A DNA stretch of 64,000 nt from Mansonella perstans (taxonomy: Eukaryota > Nematoda > Chromadorea > Rhabditida > Onchocercidae). The notes beneath the pieces were generated by a model that was not told where the DNA came from, made no database searches, and saw only the letters and a program-made list of their open reading frames with translations. Each line of letters opens with the position of its first letter. Position 1 is the stretch's first letter. This document shows, piece by piece, positions 25,401-39,300 of this stretch. The translations under genes and the position numbers were made by a program. The stretch covers positions 1 through 64,000 of the forward strand of contig JBAMDO010000203.1 of assembly GCA_037074765.1 (NCBI GenBank), written 5' to 3'.

Positions 25401-28400
25401 CTATCACCTATAATCACACTGTACCATGATATTATACCATAGCATATTATTGCAGTACACCATACTATGCTATATTGCATAATGCTATAAAACTCACCGT
25501 GCCATTCCGATACAAGAACGACAAAATGCTAGCACAAATTGCAATATTTTTGAATAAATTTAACATAAAGAAATTGCACTGAACAAAGCAAATTAATATT
25601 TTATCCTTAATATTTTCTTTTTTGGGCAATTTTCTCAAATACAGTCAATTATGCTTGAAGATCACCTTTTTGGTAGAATAACAAAACAATTTATTTATTA
25701 CTAGATATTAAGCCATAATTAGTAATAGTAATAATACTCCTTGCTTTTAATGCAAGAAACACTGTTCGCTTTTAGACTAATTGCCTCATCAGCATATCAT
25801 TATCGTCATGGCCATACTAATTCTGGCCGTTTAAAAAAAATTCATTCTATTTATTTATTAATTTTTGAATTAGTTTAAATAATTAATTAGAATTTTTGCT
25901 TTGATTAAAAAATTGAATATTTCGTAGTGAAATTTTCCCAAAATCATTGAATAATAATTTGAAAGAATTTTAGAAAACGGAATATAAGACAATCGGAATC
26001 ATTTTTTATTGGTGATTTACGTCATTTTCAAAAAATGCGCTATCATATTTTAAAGTATCAGCAGTAGTATGACTACTTTTTTCCTCTCCTGCTTCTTATT
26101 TTTTGTTTTTATGATGTTTAGAGAATTTAATTAATTACAAGTAAAAATTCGTTGCTTTTTTTCTTTGCAATCTTAACAAATTTAAGTAATCATAGCAATG
26201 AACTGCTTAACAAAAAAAAAGAACGAAGCCGCCAACAAAAGTAAATTGGTTTTTCACATTTTCGATTGCGCTACGCGAATGAACTTCTGTCATTTAGTTG
26301 AAAAACAGCAATATAATTAAATTAGGCAGTGATAATATTACTAGTTTTGTTAAAAATTAAAACTGGCTCAGAAATGAAATGAACTGAAGAAAACCTAACA
26401 TTTTTCAACAATCTAAAAGTATATGCAGAAAATTTTGTAACTTATTTTAAAAACTACATTATATGGTTTTCTAATTCTTTTATTAATACCTTTTCTCTCT
26501 TTTCCTCTTTCCCTCGCCATCTCTTTGAAGGGTTAAATAGAATTATTAGAAACAGATTTGTTCTTGGCATGTCAACCAATCAGATACATTGATCTGTCTT
26601 TCATGATCATTGCTCATCCAAGTCTAATCATTATAATAAGTATAATCTGAAGATCATCTGCAATTCTCTTCATTCCTTAATTTATTTTTTACAAATACTT
26701 ATCGATTCTTTTGTTTTTGGCTCTTTATAAATTTAAAAATAAACTTGTATAATTAATGAAAATAAATTAAAGAATGATTATTTGAATACACGAAGAATTT
26801 TAAATTTATAAAATATAATTTTTTGAAATTTATTCAAACAAATATTTGCACATCATTTTCTTCGTCATTTTCGCATTTAAGATTCTGAAAAACTAATTAA
26901 TTAAAATGCATAGAAAAAAAGAGATTTATATGTGTACATGATTTCATTAAATAAATTCCATAATCGTTTTTTGCTTTTTATTTTTGTTGTTAAATTTTTA
27001 GTTTTCCCTTTTCTTCTTTTTTTTTTTGTAAAATTTTTAAAACCAACAAATATGTGTGTGTGCGCATATGTGTGTGTGATATCATTTTGTTGTCTTTTCT
27101 TTTTGATAAAATAAATGACATTACGAAAAGGGACGTCTGTAAACCGACGACACGAATGGACATAAAAATTCCGTTGATTTCTGCCGCTTTGATACTTTCA
27201 AAACCTCATAATGTCCTGAAGAATGAGCAAAAAAAAGGAAAAACTTCCAAATGTTTCAAAAATCTGTCATAACTCTCTTTCTCTCTCTCTTTTTTCCTAT
27301 CTTTCCCTTCTAATTCTCCATGAAAATAAGATTACTAGTTTTTTTATAATTAACATTTAAGATGGATAACGAGAAAAAAACGTTATAATGAATGAAAAAA
27401 GATGGGAAAATGGCGAAAGAAAGATATGATGTAACAGCTGATAAGCTTTTCGCCCAATGAAAATTTCAAAGTGGTGATAAAATTAAAAAGAAATTAAATA
27501 CACAATAATTAGTTGGTTAAAAATTGCCCTTTATGAAAGTTTCAAGTAGGTCTAATTAGTAAAAAGTAAGAATAATTTAGTAAAATAAATAAATATTTAA
27601 ACAAAAAAATGTAGTTGCACGATCAATTAATTAATTAAAAACAGAATTACATAGCCACTCTATTTTATTTCGTCCAATTTCACGCATTTACCGCAAATTT
27701 AATTTCATAAAATCTAACATATCAGGAGTGAATTTTTTCCCTCTTTCTATTAAAATCTTTTTCAATGACATTTATTTTAATGTCACTGAAGAGAAAGGAA
27801 AGAAAAAACGGTAGTTTTTGAAAATTTAGCAGGAAACCAATTTATTTCTTTTTTTATTAATAATGCTAGTGATATTCCCGAAGATATACTTTCAAAAATA
27901 TTTCAACATATATATCTGAACATGCATCCGAACATATATTTGAAGTTAAGTCTATATTTTCAATATTTAATTCTTAAAAATTATCACTATGAATAAATGA
28001 TAACACAAGACGAAATGATTGAAGACTTCATAATTCAATTTAATTAACCGAAGATAGAGACAGATGTTGAAATGATTATACACACCAAAGATATAAAATG
28101 TAAACAACTTTCTAAAAAGTTATAAGAAAGTTCAATACCACTTCAAATTAGAAGAAACGAAAATCGAAAAAAGAAACAAGAAATAATGCCGAGTTTTCCC
28201 AAGAAATTTTTGATTTATTCGTCTTCAAAGTTAGATATTTTTATTCATTTCAAAAGTTAGTTATTCATGTGAACAGATCATTTAAATTAATAAATGGTAA
28301 ATAAGATTGTAAGATCCCGCTAAATTTATTTGCACTGAAAATTGATCAAAAATGATATTGAATAAATAATTTACTTAATTATTGCTTTTGCATTGATTGG

Positions 28401-31400
28401 CCCTATAATACTTGGCTTAAAAGTCGTATTTTTCGAAAGGCAATGCAAGGAAAAAAACAATATTTCTTTCATTGATTCCTTTCCTTTTTTCGCTATTCCC
28501 ATTTTCAATTTACATTCCAAAATATATTCCCTGAGCGGAAAAATTTCACACTGTCGTAAAAGGAAAAAGATAAAATAAAAAAGCTAATTAATAAAGATTA
28601 GAATACAGCTGAACTGAAATAATATCCCTAACAATGGTAATAATCATAACAATATTAGTGATAACAGTCATAACAATAATAAGTGAGCGATGATAATCGT
28701 AACAGTAATAATATGAATGATAATAATCGGAATGACAACAATACAATCGAAAATAATAACAATATAACGAAAATGATCTTTATAATAGAAATAATAATGA
28801 TAATGATTGCAACCGTAATAATCTGAATGATAATAATAGCTATAGTAATAACGAAAACAGTAAGAATAGGAATTCTGAAAAAAAAAGTAATGTCACTGGA
28901 TTAGGGAAGAATTTTGCAGAAAAAAATTTACATTCAATAGCAATTTCAAACGATCAAAAATCACAAAAAATATCAACGATCTGAAAAATTTTTCTTTGAG
29001 AATGGCCTAGCTAAATTGAAATTTTCAGTATTTCAAAACTGATTTCTTCATTTGTCACTAAGTAAAAATACACTGAAGGAGAGAATGAAAGCGAAAAAAA
29101 AAAAAAAAACGAAGAAAATGCATAACTTACGATGCAAGTGAATTTGCATGCATACATCAAAAAAGAATTTTGATTAATTATTCTCCTTGAAATTTCCATA
29201 TTATGAGCTTCTCCAATTTTGAAACGAAGAAAGAATGGGGAAGAAGTGACTGAAAGTTTTCTAATAAAATGTGAAAATATAATAAAATGAAAGTTAATAG
29301 TTTCATTTCATTTTATTTAATTTTCAGTTTCTTTTTTTGAGAATGTTTATTAATTTGTTATTTCTATTATTGTTGACATCATCGTTTAATTTTATTTGAA
29401 ACATTAAAAAAAGGAAATTTTTTAAATTCCTTAACATTATCATTAAATAAATGAATGAATACGAGAAGAAAAATTAAAAGTATTGAAAAAGTAATTTTTC
29501 CAGTGATTAAAAATCACTTGTGCAAACAAATAACACTTTAATTTACATGTACCAATTTCTCTTTCTGCTGTTTAAAACAGAGAAAGAGAGCGAGAGAAAT
29601 AGTAATTTGATCAAGAAATTAAACATATGAAATGTGTACCATGACGTCTAAATTTATAATTAATTATTTTAAACAAACAAAAGTAAATACTGGAATTCTG
29701 AAAGATTAACTGATGTCTTGATAGTTGACAATATGAATTTAAGGAACTTGTTTTAATATTTTCTCATTATTTATGAGCAATATTCCTCATGTTGAATTCA
29801 AGATCAAAAATTATTTAGAGGTTAGAAATTTAAGTGTCAAGTTTGAAATGCTGAAAAAATGATTTATACTTATGACTTCACTTTGTCCTTAAGAAAAGTT
29901 AAATGATAATGCGAATTTGATCCGATTTAAATGAATGTGAAGAAAGAAAATCAAATGTAAAAGTTGGTCTGTGCAATCATCATTTGTTTCATCAAAAGCA
30001 AAATGGTAATGAAGAAAATTCATTTTCACATCTGCTACTTTAATTAAATTCACCGTTCCTTAATTACTTTCATTCCAAATCATTCATCGGAATTGTTTAA
30101 ATGTGAACAACTGTGGTTTGTATAGAAATTAACATAAATTATTTTGATGGGTGAATGACATTGATGAATTTTTCCACCTCATATGTTCATGCTATCTATT
30201 TCCATTTCTTTATATGTCAAATTTTTATTTTCGAGAAAATCAGATTTATTAATTGGTTTAATTATTCAAATTTGCGCATCTCAGTTATTGTGAATGGTAC
30301 GCGTAAAAGATATTTACACATTTGTTAATCGATTGCTTTTCAGTACATGGCAATTTCAGGTTAATATTAGGTCAATAGATTGAATGAAGAAAAATTTGTA
30401 GAGCCCTGCCGACGTAATTAGCATTCGTTATCTATAGATATATATGACAGTGGTATACATTCTTAGAAATTGAATCAGAATCAGACCGAGTTTTTATGAC
30501 CGCTCAGATGACAGAAAAGACTATCAGGCATTATCCATAAAACCTTACACAAATTTTTGAAAAATTATTCAAAAAAAATGAAACCATCATTATCAATCCG
30601 TGGACAGAATTAGAAGTATCGTAATCTTTACCCTTCTCATTCTAATAATGAATGCACTTTAAGATGCAACAATATCAGAAAATGATTATAAAGAGAAATC
30701 AGCCGATTAATCAAACAATAAATGCTGCTCGAAAATGTCATTGTTTTATTTGATGTAATTTTGCATAAGTTTTAGTTGCAATAACTTTTTCGTTTGTTTG
30801 ATTTACCTATCTGATCGGTTCTGGCCATGAAATAGAGCTAAGAGATCGTTTGCTAATTATTCCAATAGTTTTAATAGTAGTAGTAACGTGGAGAAGTAAA
30901 TAACATTTTGTTTTATCAATATTTCTTTATCCTTTTCTCCTGATCCAAGCAAGTGAAATCTTTCCAAAAGATTGTAAAAAATTAATGCAAGGATTTTCTT
31001 AAAATTATTATGTAAATCAAGTTTTTAATTTAACAAATGCTTATGAAGAATCAAAATGCTGCGATAATAATAGAATGAAATTAAAGCACGCAAAAAATAA
31101 TAATGGCAATAACAATAATTAATAGTTGGTAATAGTACTGTTTGTCATGATAGCATTATTAAAGGAAGAAAAGACTCTTTTTATTTTATTGACATAATTT
31201 GATAAAAATTAATTTTCACTTAACCAAATAATAAATGAACGCTGAAAAAAAGGAAAAAGAGAAGATTAATAGATACAGTTATAACAATAGGATTGAAATA
31301 ATACTGAAAAAAGAAAAATCAAAATGATAATTACAAATTTCCTAATTTATTCCACCATTATCTCTCTCCCCAAAACTCCTCTTTCTTGTCTCTTTAAACA

Positions 31401-33028
31401 TTTACCTTTTCTATTATCTGTCAACATTTAATTTTAATGAAAATCGACTCTCCTGCTTTTTATCAATTTTTATTTTTTTTACAGTGAAAAAAAAAGGAAA
31501 AAACAGACCTTAGCAGAATTATCGGTAATTATTGCTGAATCAATTGATTCCAACGGTTTTGTTTGTTCATTTTTAGCAATACTAGTAAGTTCTGCACTGC
31601 AAAATGTACCTCTTAAGGTAAGAAGTAATGGTAATAATATTATTGGTAACTTTGTTAGTATTCTTGGCCGTTGCCAATATTCCATTACAGTTTAATAAAT
31701 TATAGTAATGTATGCAAGATTTAATTTCATTTAGAGAACTTCCAACAAATATTTCAGCCTTATGTAGGCTTGTTTTCGTTTTTATAAACCGAATTGTTGT
31801 TGTTGTTGTTTACTTGCACTTTAGATAATTATTGAAATGCAAAATGTAAACAGTATTCATATTGATTCATACATATGCGATTTTTTCTTTCTTTTCCTTT
31901 TTTTCTGGTTATTTTATTTTTCAGTAGCTTGTACCATTTACTGATAATAGTAATAAGAATAACTAAATTAATTAACAGATAAATGAAAGTGGGACAAAAA
32001 AATGGAAGAACAGGCTTATAAATAATTGTTGGCCATAAATGTCGGTTTTGAGCTATTTCAAATTTGTCTTTTTTGATATAGCAATAATAGTAGCAGTGGT
32101 AATAATAGGAATAATAATAGTAGCAGTAGTAATACTAATAGCAATAGCAATAGTTTGTATTGTTGTTGTTTTAACTTCACTTAACCACAAATCGAAAAAA
32201 AGAATAATTTCTGCAAAAGCAATTTAATTTAAATAAAACTTTGAATTTAAACTGAAAAAAAAAACAGATAGAAAAATGATGACATATGAAAGAATTGCAC
32301 CGATAATCATTCAATAGAAATAAAAAGCAAGGATGGTGGGAATTATTTGAAAATAATTTTCAGTTCCGTGCTTAAAATGAGTTAAAATTTAAATTTACGA
32401 CACTTGAAGGTCATTCACAAACATGAATGACAGAATTATTTGAAAATTTAGCAAAAAGTATAATTCTTTCTAATCTAAATCCTCATTATCACACCATATT
32501 CCTATCCGGAATCATAAAATTATCCAATAACCACAACAAATCAAAATTGTGGCCATTTTTAGATAAAATTATTCATATTGTGTAGTTTATAATTAAATTT
32601 AAAAAAAATGATAAGGAATGAGTACGAAAGAGAAAGAAGTATCCTAAGCTACTATGATTGATCAATGACTGTAATGATAAGTTGATAATGAAATGTTTAA
32701 CATGATAATGATATAATGATAATCATTAGGATTATTTTAGCGATAAGATGATAGCGGATGTGCTCTATTATATGTTTTTGTGTAAAAATTATAGAATTTT
32801 CTTTATTCTTTATTTATGATAACAGATAATATTATGTGATATGATCACTGTTGAATGAATTTGAAAATAGAATTGTAGAAAGGTGGAAAAAACAAAAGCA
32901 TGAGCTAGTTTTCTTTCAGCCAGCCGTTCGTTAATGGATTACGAAGACAGAGATATACACACATATAAATATACGCATTGACAGACACAGACACACATTT
33001 AAATCACATACAAATATACTCACATACA

Positions 33029-33082
<54 letters not shown>

Positions 33083-33278
33083 ATCACATGCAGTATCCCT
33101 ATATATGAACATACATACAACAGTTTAGATCTTACTTTACAGCCCTTTTTTGCTGGTTCCTCCTCGTTGTGCATTAATTCGTTCTCGATAAAAGTCCCTC
33201 CCCTTGTCTTGAAAAACGTCATTACATCTGCCGCTACATACTTTTACATACACTTACATACACACATGCATACACACA

Positions 33279-33334
<56 letters not shown>

Positions 33335-36300
33335 TACACCACATAAATATGCGAACATGAAAAAATTTTTAAATTCCATCCGACTGATTTCGTACCATTC
33401 TTCTCTTCGACATCTCTATTTCAGAGTAATGATATAGGCAAGGCAGGAAATTAGTTCAGACTAGGCCTGAATAGGACCATTTCCGTCATTGCCGTTATAG
33501 CTAGGGATTGAATTGACTTATTTAGATATGAGTCCCTTAGAAAGTGGCAAATTCGACATTTGAATTAATCGTGCATTAACAATTTATTTTTAATAGGATC
33601 TTACCTAAGTTGCAGATTGATATCAGATAAAAATTACTGATGATTATATAATAAAAGTTAAAATAAAAAATAAACGAAACATATAAAATGATTTTTTTTT
33701 AAACGATGCCTATGCAATTGTTTACGGCCTTTAAATAGTAAATCAAATAAAATTTTTACGCAGAACACGTATTTACCGATAAAATAAAGTAAACATTTTG
33801 GTAACTTATTAATGCTAATGCTCCTTGTGCAATCAATCTATTAGATAAAAAACTTCACAATATCACTGTTCCTAAACTCTATGAAATAATATCTCTCAGT
33901 AGTTTGCTTATCATCAATTATTATTACACGTACGACCGCTTATGACGTAATAAATCGATAGTTTGTTGAATTGATAAGTTGTTAGCACTTTAAAATGAAA
34001 TGGAAAAGTGCATTTCAATTTATTTGTTAGTGAAAAATTGTGTAAATATTAACACTAATCCACAGATCTCTTTGAACTATTTCTTTCTTTCTCTTTTCTC
34101 TCTTTTTAAAATTTATATTTTTGGAAACGATGTCCTTCAAATGGCCTTTAGTGTTGGAAAAAAAACAATTACGAAAACGAAAAAAAACGGGAAATGCAAA
34201 ATCGTTGTTACTAAGATTTAATATGTAAGCGGCAAAATGGAAATAAGCACCGAGTTTTTTTTTTTAAAATTTCATCGAAGCTTACTTAATTTATTTTTAC
34301 TCGCCTCATTTTTGCTTTTATGGAAGTTAATTACTGAATAGCAGTTTTTTTTTTTTTTTCCCTCAAATTTATAAACTTTCTTTCTGACGGACAGATATAA
34401 ATCAAGCAGGTCAAAATTACAGATTCAAATTTAAATTTTGTGCAAAATGAAAAAAGAAGTGCAAAATGAGAAAGCAGCAAAAATTATTAAATTAAGGATG
34501 AATCAATTTGGTTCACTGATTTTATTATTTTATATGTGCTTAAAAAATTTTTATTTTAAATCCAAGCCTTAGCTTTTAGAAATTATAGATATGAATTTAC
34601 AGGCAAGTAAGTAATTCATCCTAATTGCTTTTGTCCATGTTGCTACCTTGTAATGATATTGACAAAAAATGAGTGATCCTATTGTTGTTTTCTAACTACA
34701 AAAACCTTGTCTTGATTACATCATTCATTTTCTGAAAAGGAGTAATTAAAAGTTCAATAAAATCTTTTTTGAAAATTCCAAATTTCTTTTTTTGCTTTTT
34801 AATTTCTGCAGCACTAATTTTTTTTCGGATGAATATAAACTGCAGAATTTTAAATTTACATATGTTAGAATGCAAATAACAAAAAAAATCTTGCAAATAA
34901 TTGATTAAAGTTAATTGAAAGAAACCAAAGAAAAAATCGTTTGATTTGATTGAAATAAAAAATACAAAGGATTTTTTAAATAGAAATTCACTAAAACAAA
35001 ACTGAAAAAAAGAGAATACAATAACAGAAGTACCGGAGAATGGAAATCATTTACCTTTTTGCCGCGTTTTCTTTCATTAGTTATACTTTAAATTGATTTG
35101 AAGGGAAACTATTTAAATAGAAATTGATAGAAAAACCAAAAAAAAGAATGCAAGCTGCACTTTTCTCAATAAGACATCAATAGTGATAAGAAAAGAATGA
35201 AAAATGCAAAAGAAGAAGTGCGAACTGCAAGAAATCAAAATATGTATAAATTTGAAAATATTATCGATTAAAATATTAAATTAATAATTGAAAATAAACT
35301 TGACTGGAGAAGGCAGAAAGGAAGGAAGAAAAAAGAAAAAGTGAAATTATCAGTTGACAAGGAAAACAGAAATGATTACAAATGATTTCATCAACAATTA
35401 ATTTATTTACACTGAGCCTTTATAAAATGATTTTTGAAAAAAAAGTGAATAAATGACAGATGAAAAAGGTTTGTCAGTTATCAATGACACTTTAAATTAT
35501 CGCATCAGTTAATTAGTCAGTTGGAATTCTTTTTTGATTTTAATTAATTGAATACGAAAATAACGAAAACTAAAATTTTTTAGAATTTGTCGTATTTATG
35601 CTGAGTATAAATTTTTCAGGTGGAATTTGTTCACATGCGGGCCTATTGAGCTTATGGAAAATTAATCTGATTATTTAAAAGTGAAATTTCAATAGTAATT
35701 CAATTCCGCTTCACTTCAAATTTGATAAATCATTTCATGAGAAAAAATTTTCAAGAGATTAAGATAATAACAACAATTAAAAAAGGTATGGAAATAGAAC
35801 TGTTTAATTTTATGGATATTCCATTATTGAATATTTCTCTTTTTCCATTGTCAATTCGATCAGTTCAATAATTTCAATCTTCATCAATAATAGAACTGAT
35901 AATTTGAAATTATAATTATATTTAGATGCTAATGATTGTTCATGCATCATGCAAAGACATTTTCGAGATTTTCTTTAATAAGTGAGAAAATGATGTTAAC
36001 AGGACAAAATGGTTATCTAGCATTTAAATTAAAAAATAGGTAAAAAGTAATATAAAATGAATAAAAAAAATTTAGAGAAGTTTTATCATTAAAACAAGAT
36101 TTTTTTAAATTAAAGAGAGACAAAAAATTAAAATCATTTTTCATTGAAAATTTTCACTCCAATGTGTTTGATTAAGTAAATTAATTATAGGAATATATTT
36201 TGTTGTTAAAAAAAATAAAAAGAATCGGTAACAAATTGGAATAAAAATTTCCAATGAAAAATGATTTTAAGTCAAATAAAATGAAATTTTACGTAAACAA

Positions 36301-39300
36301 ATGAAATTATTTGTAAAATAATCATTTTTTTGAGAAATAGTTTAAACGGTTATAAAATATAATTAAAAAAAAAGTGGATAAAAGAAAGAGAGAGGGAGAG
36401 AAAAAAATTGCAGTAAAATTCTCTCATTTCTTTTACCTTTTTTATTTTCTTCCTAAAAAAATGAGATGCGAACATGAACCTAAAAATTTCTCCAGTGGAA
36501 TTATTTCAATTCTTTCTTCTTTTCCAGTTTTCATTCCCGCTTTTCTCGAAAAATTCATCAGTCGATGTTGGTGAGAATGAACGGAGGGAAATTTTTTAGA
36601 TGAAATAAATAAATTAGAGAAAAAAAAAAGATGGATAAATAAGCTGAAAATTTTGCAGTCTCAATAGGGATAATAAAAAATTTATGAGAAGAAACTAAAG
36701 AAAATTTAAACGCTGTCAAAACTGGTGACTTTAGCATATGTGATCTTTTTTTTTTGGATTAAAAATTGTCAAATAATTTGATCTTCCTCATTTTCTATTT
36801 TACTTTCCGTCTTCCTTCCTCTTCCTCTTTCAATCTATCTTCTTTCCTTTTTCATCTATCAATTAATAAATTTGTGCAAAACTCATGATAATTTATTTAA
36901 AATTATTGTTATTCAATTAATTTTTTTATTTTTCATTTTTTCCACTTTAATGTCTTATCCATCTTGTTATCTTTTTCCCTCTCTATGCTTCACTTTTTCT
37001 CTTTTGTACTGCTGTTACCATTTTACCAATTTTAAATTTCAAATGTTTAAATTGTGGCTTTGTTTATATTATGCATATTTGTAACGAAAGTTTATTGAAC
37101 ATAAAAAACAATCATGTTTCATTTTAAGAAGAAATTTAATCTTTTTTTGTAAAACTTGATCTTTTTTTGCTTGCATTTTGTTTTCAATTTCATAATGGTT
37201 TCTTTACCTTAGCTATAGTTTCATTTACCTCTACGATTTAGTTCCTTTTTGTTTTTCCGTTATTACTGCATAAATCAAAATAAATTTATAAAATAATTTC
37301 TTTTTGTTCTATCTATTTTCCTACTTTTTAATTTGAAAGTGGAAACTACAATAATTTAATCTTCCTTATATTTAACAAAATTAAACAGCCTCCATTTTTT
37401 TTTTCTCAAAATAATACTCGTTGTTATGTGCATACAATTATTCACTGTAGGTATCAAATAAAAAATTTTTTCAATTTTATTGAAATTAATGTACAATAAG
37501 AGTTTAAAGAGCATATGATAAAGCTTAATATTCTAAGACTTGAAATTTTCATCAAATGATTGTTGGATGTATTAATTTTCCAGATATCAGTTTTACAGAA
37601 TAACGAAATGTCACATATTTGCAGATGAAATTAATTAAAACATGTCAACAAAATAGGAGATCTAAGATAGACAGAGATTCTTTAATTATCATCAGACTAC
37701 TACGGAAATCAAACGATATGAACAGGAATTTCAAGTAATAGTATTGGTCACCTAAATAACATTTTGCAATGTTGCACTGATAAATTTCTAGTAGTACCGA
37801 GACAAGACATGACATATTTCGGAACAGTCTAAGCCAGATAAATTAAAAATTATCAAACGGATTGTTTAAATTTTGCTTATTTATGCTGATAAATATCTCA
37901 CATGCACAGTGGAAATATTTGTTAGATCCGGTCGATCAAATTAATTTAACAGATAGAATAGTTCTTCGAAAACATATTTTAGTAAAATTAATGTAAAACA
38001 TTAAAATTTCTTGAGCTACATGAAGTAAAAACAAACTTTCTTATTCAACTTTTTCCTTAAAAAAAGCACAAATTGTCAGAAAGTAAGTTCATCAAAAAAT
38101 TTTTTCTCATTTGAGGACAACAAACGAAAAAAATTGATTAATCCAAGCAAGCGATAAATTAAATAAAATTTATTAAAAGCATTAAAAAATCTAATTTGAT
38201 ATGAAAATAAAGTTTTTGAAGTCAAAGATAAGTTTAAATTTCAAATCAAAACCTAACATAATATTCAAGTCAAATCTTGGCTCATATTAGGTAAAGAGAG
38301 ATTAGCTTTTCTTTTAAAAATTGCTAGGAAGGAATTTTATACCAAAGAAAGCATTAGTTTGAATTTGCTTAAAAAACTAAAATGAAAATAACGAAGTCGA
38401 TATTTACGCTTTCGTTAGAAAATAACGAAGGAGTAAATATCGACCGACTAGATTGCTTTAATAATAATTTGTTTTTCTTCTTTAGGAACTGAATCAAAGA
38501 ATTAGCAATTTGATGGCATGAAGAGGAGCTGAAAGCACTTAACTACAGCAAAGAGAAAAACAAATTTACAGTGAGTAATTTAAAAGTGATATTGCAATTA
38601 TTGAGACTGGATAACTTATAATAAGTAATACATATTAAAATACACATTTAATTCAAACGGAATCAATTATAAGAATAATTGATATTATTCGATTTCTTCA
38701 CTCAAAATATGCCGGTTGGAATACTTCTGAATTTCAAAATTTAATAAGTTATAGTGATAATATATGATAATAACAACAGAAAATACGACAATAATAAATA
38801 ACGGCAATGCATTAATGATTATAGGATGAAAAATTTGTTAAGAAGATGATGATGATGATGCTGTAATGACGATAATCATGACAGCGATGATGAAGTTCCT
38901 GATAACAAAGATTAAAATAGAGAAAATTAACTAGTTAATGAGCCATAGTGATGACAATGACAAAAATGATAAATGGAATTTCCTCTATATTATTTTTACT
39001 TGTTTGCAAAAGATTATGAAAGAAATCCCGAAACATCTAATATTTTTCGGATTATTTTTCCAACTTATTTCGCGATAAATATTAAAAACAACAAGTTATG
39101 AAATTTTCTTCTAAATATTGATAACTCTATCATCATCTTAATGATAGTAATTTATTAGGATGATGATGAAAACGATAACAATAATAATAAATGACTTAAA
39201 AAACGGTTATTTAATGGAACTCCATTAATTTTTAGATCCCGAAGTAGTTAGAGAATCATGACTGATATATCGGTGGGCCATGAATAAGATGGAATGTTAC

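Noticed and set aside
32978..33346. 122-codon plus-strand open frame
   Set aside because: Mostly a His-Thr repeat translated from the CA microsatellites.
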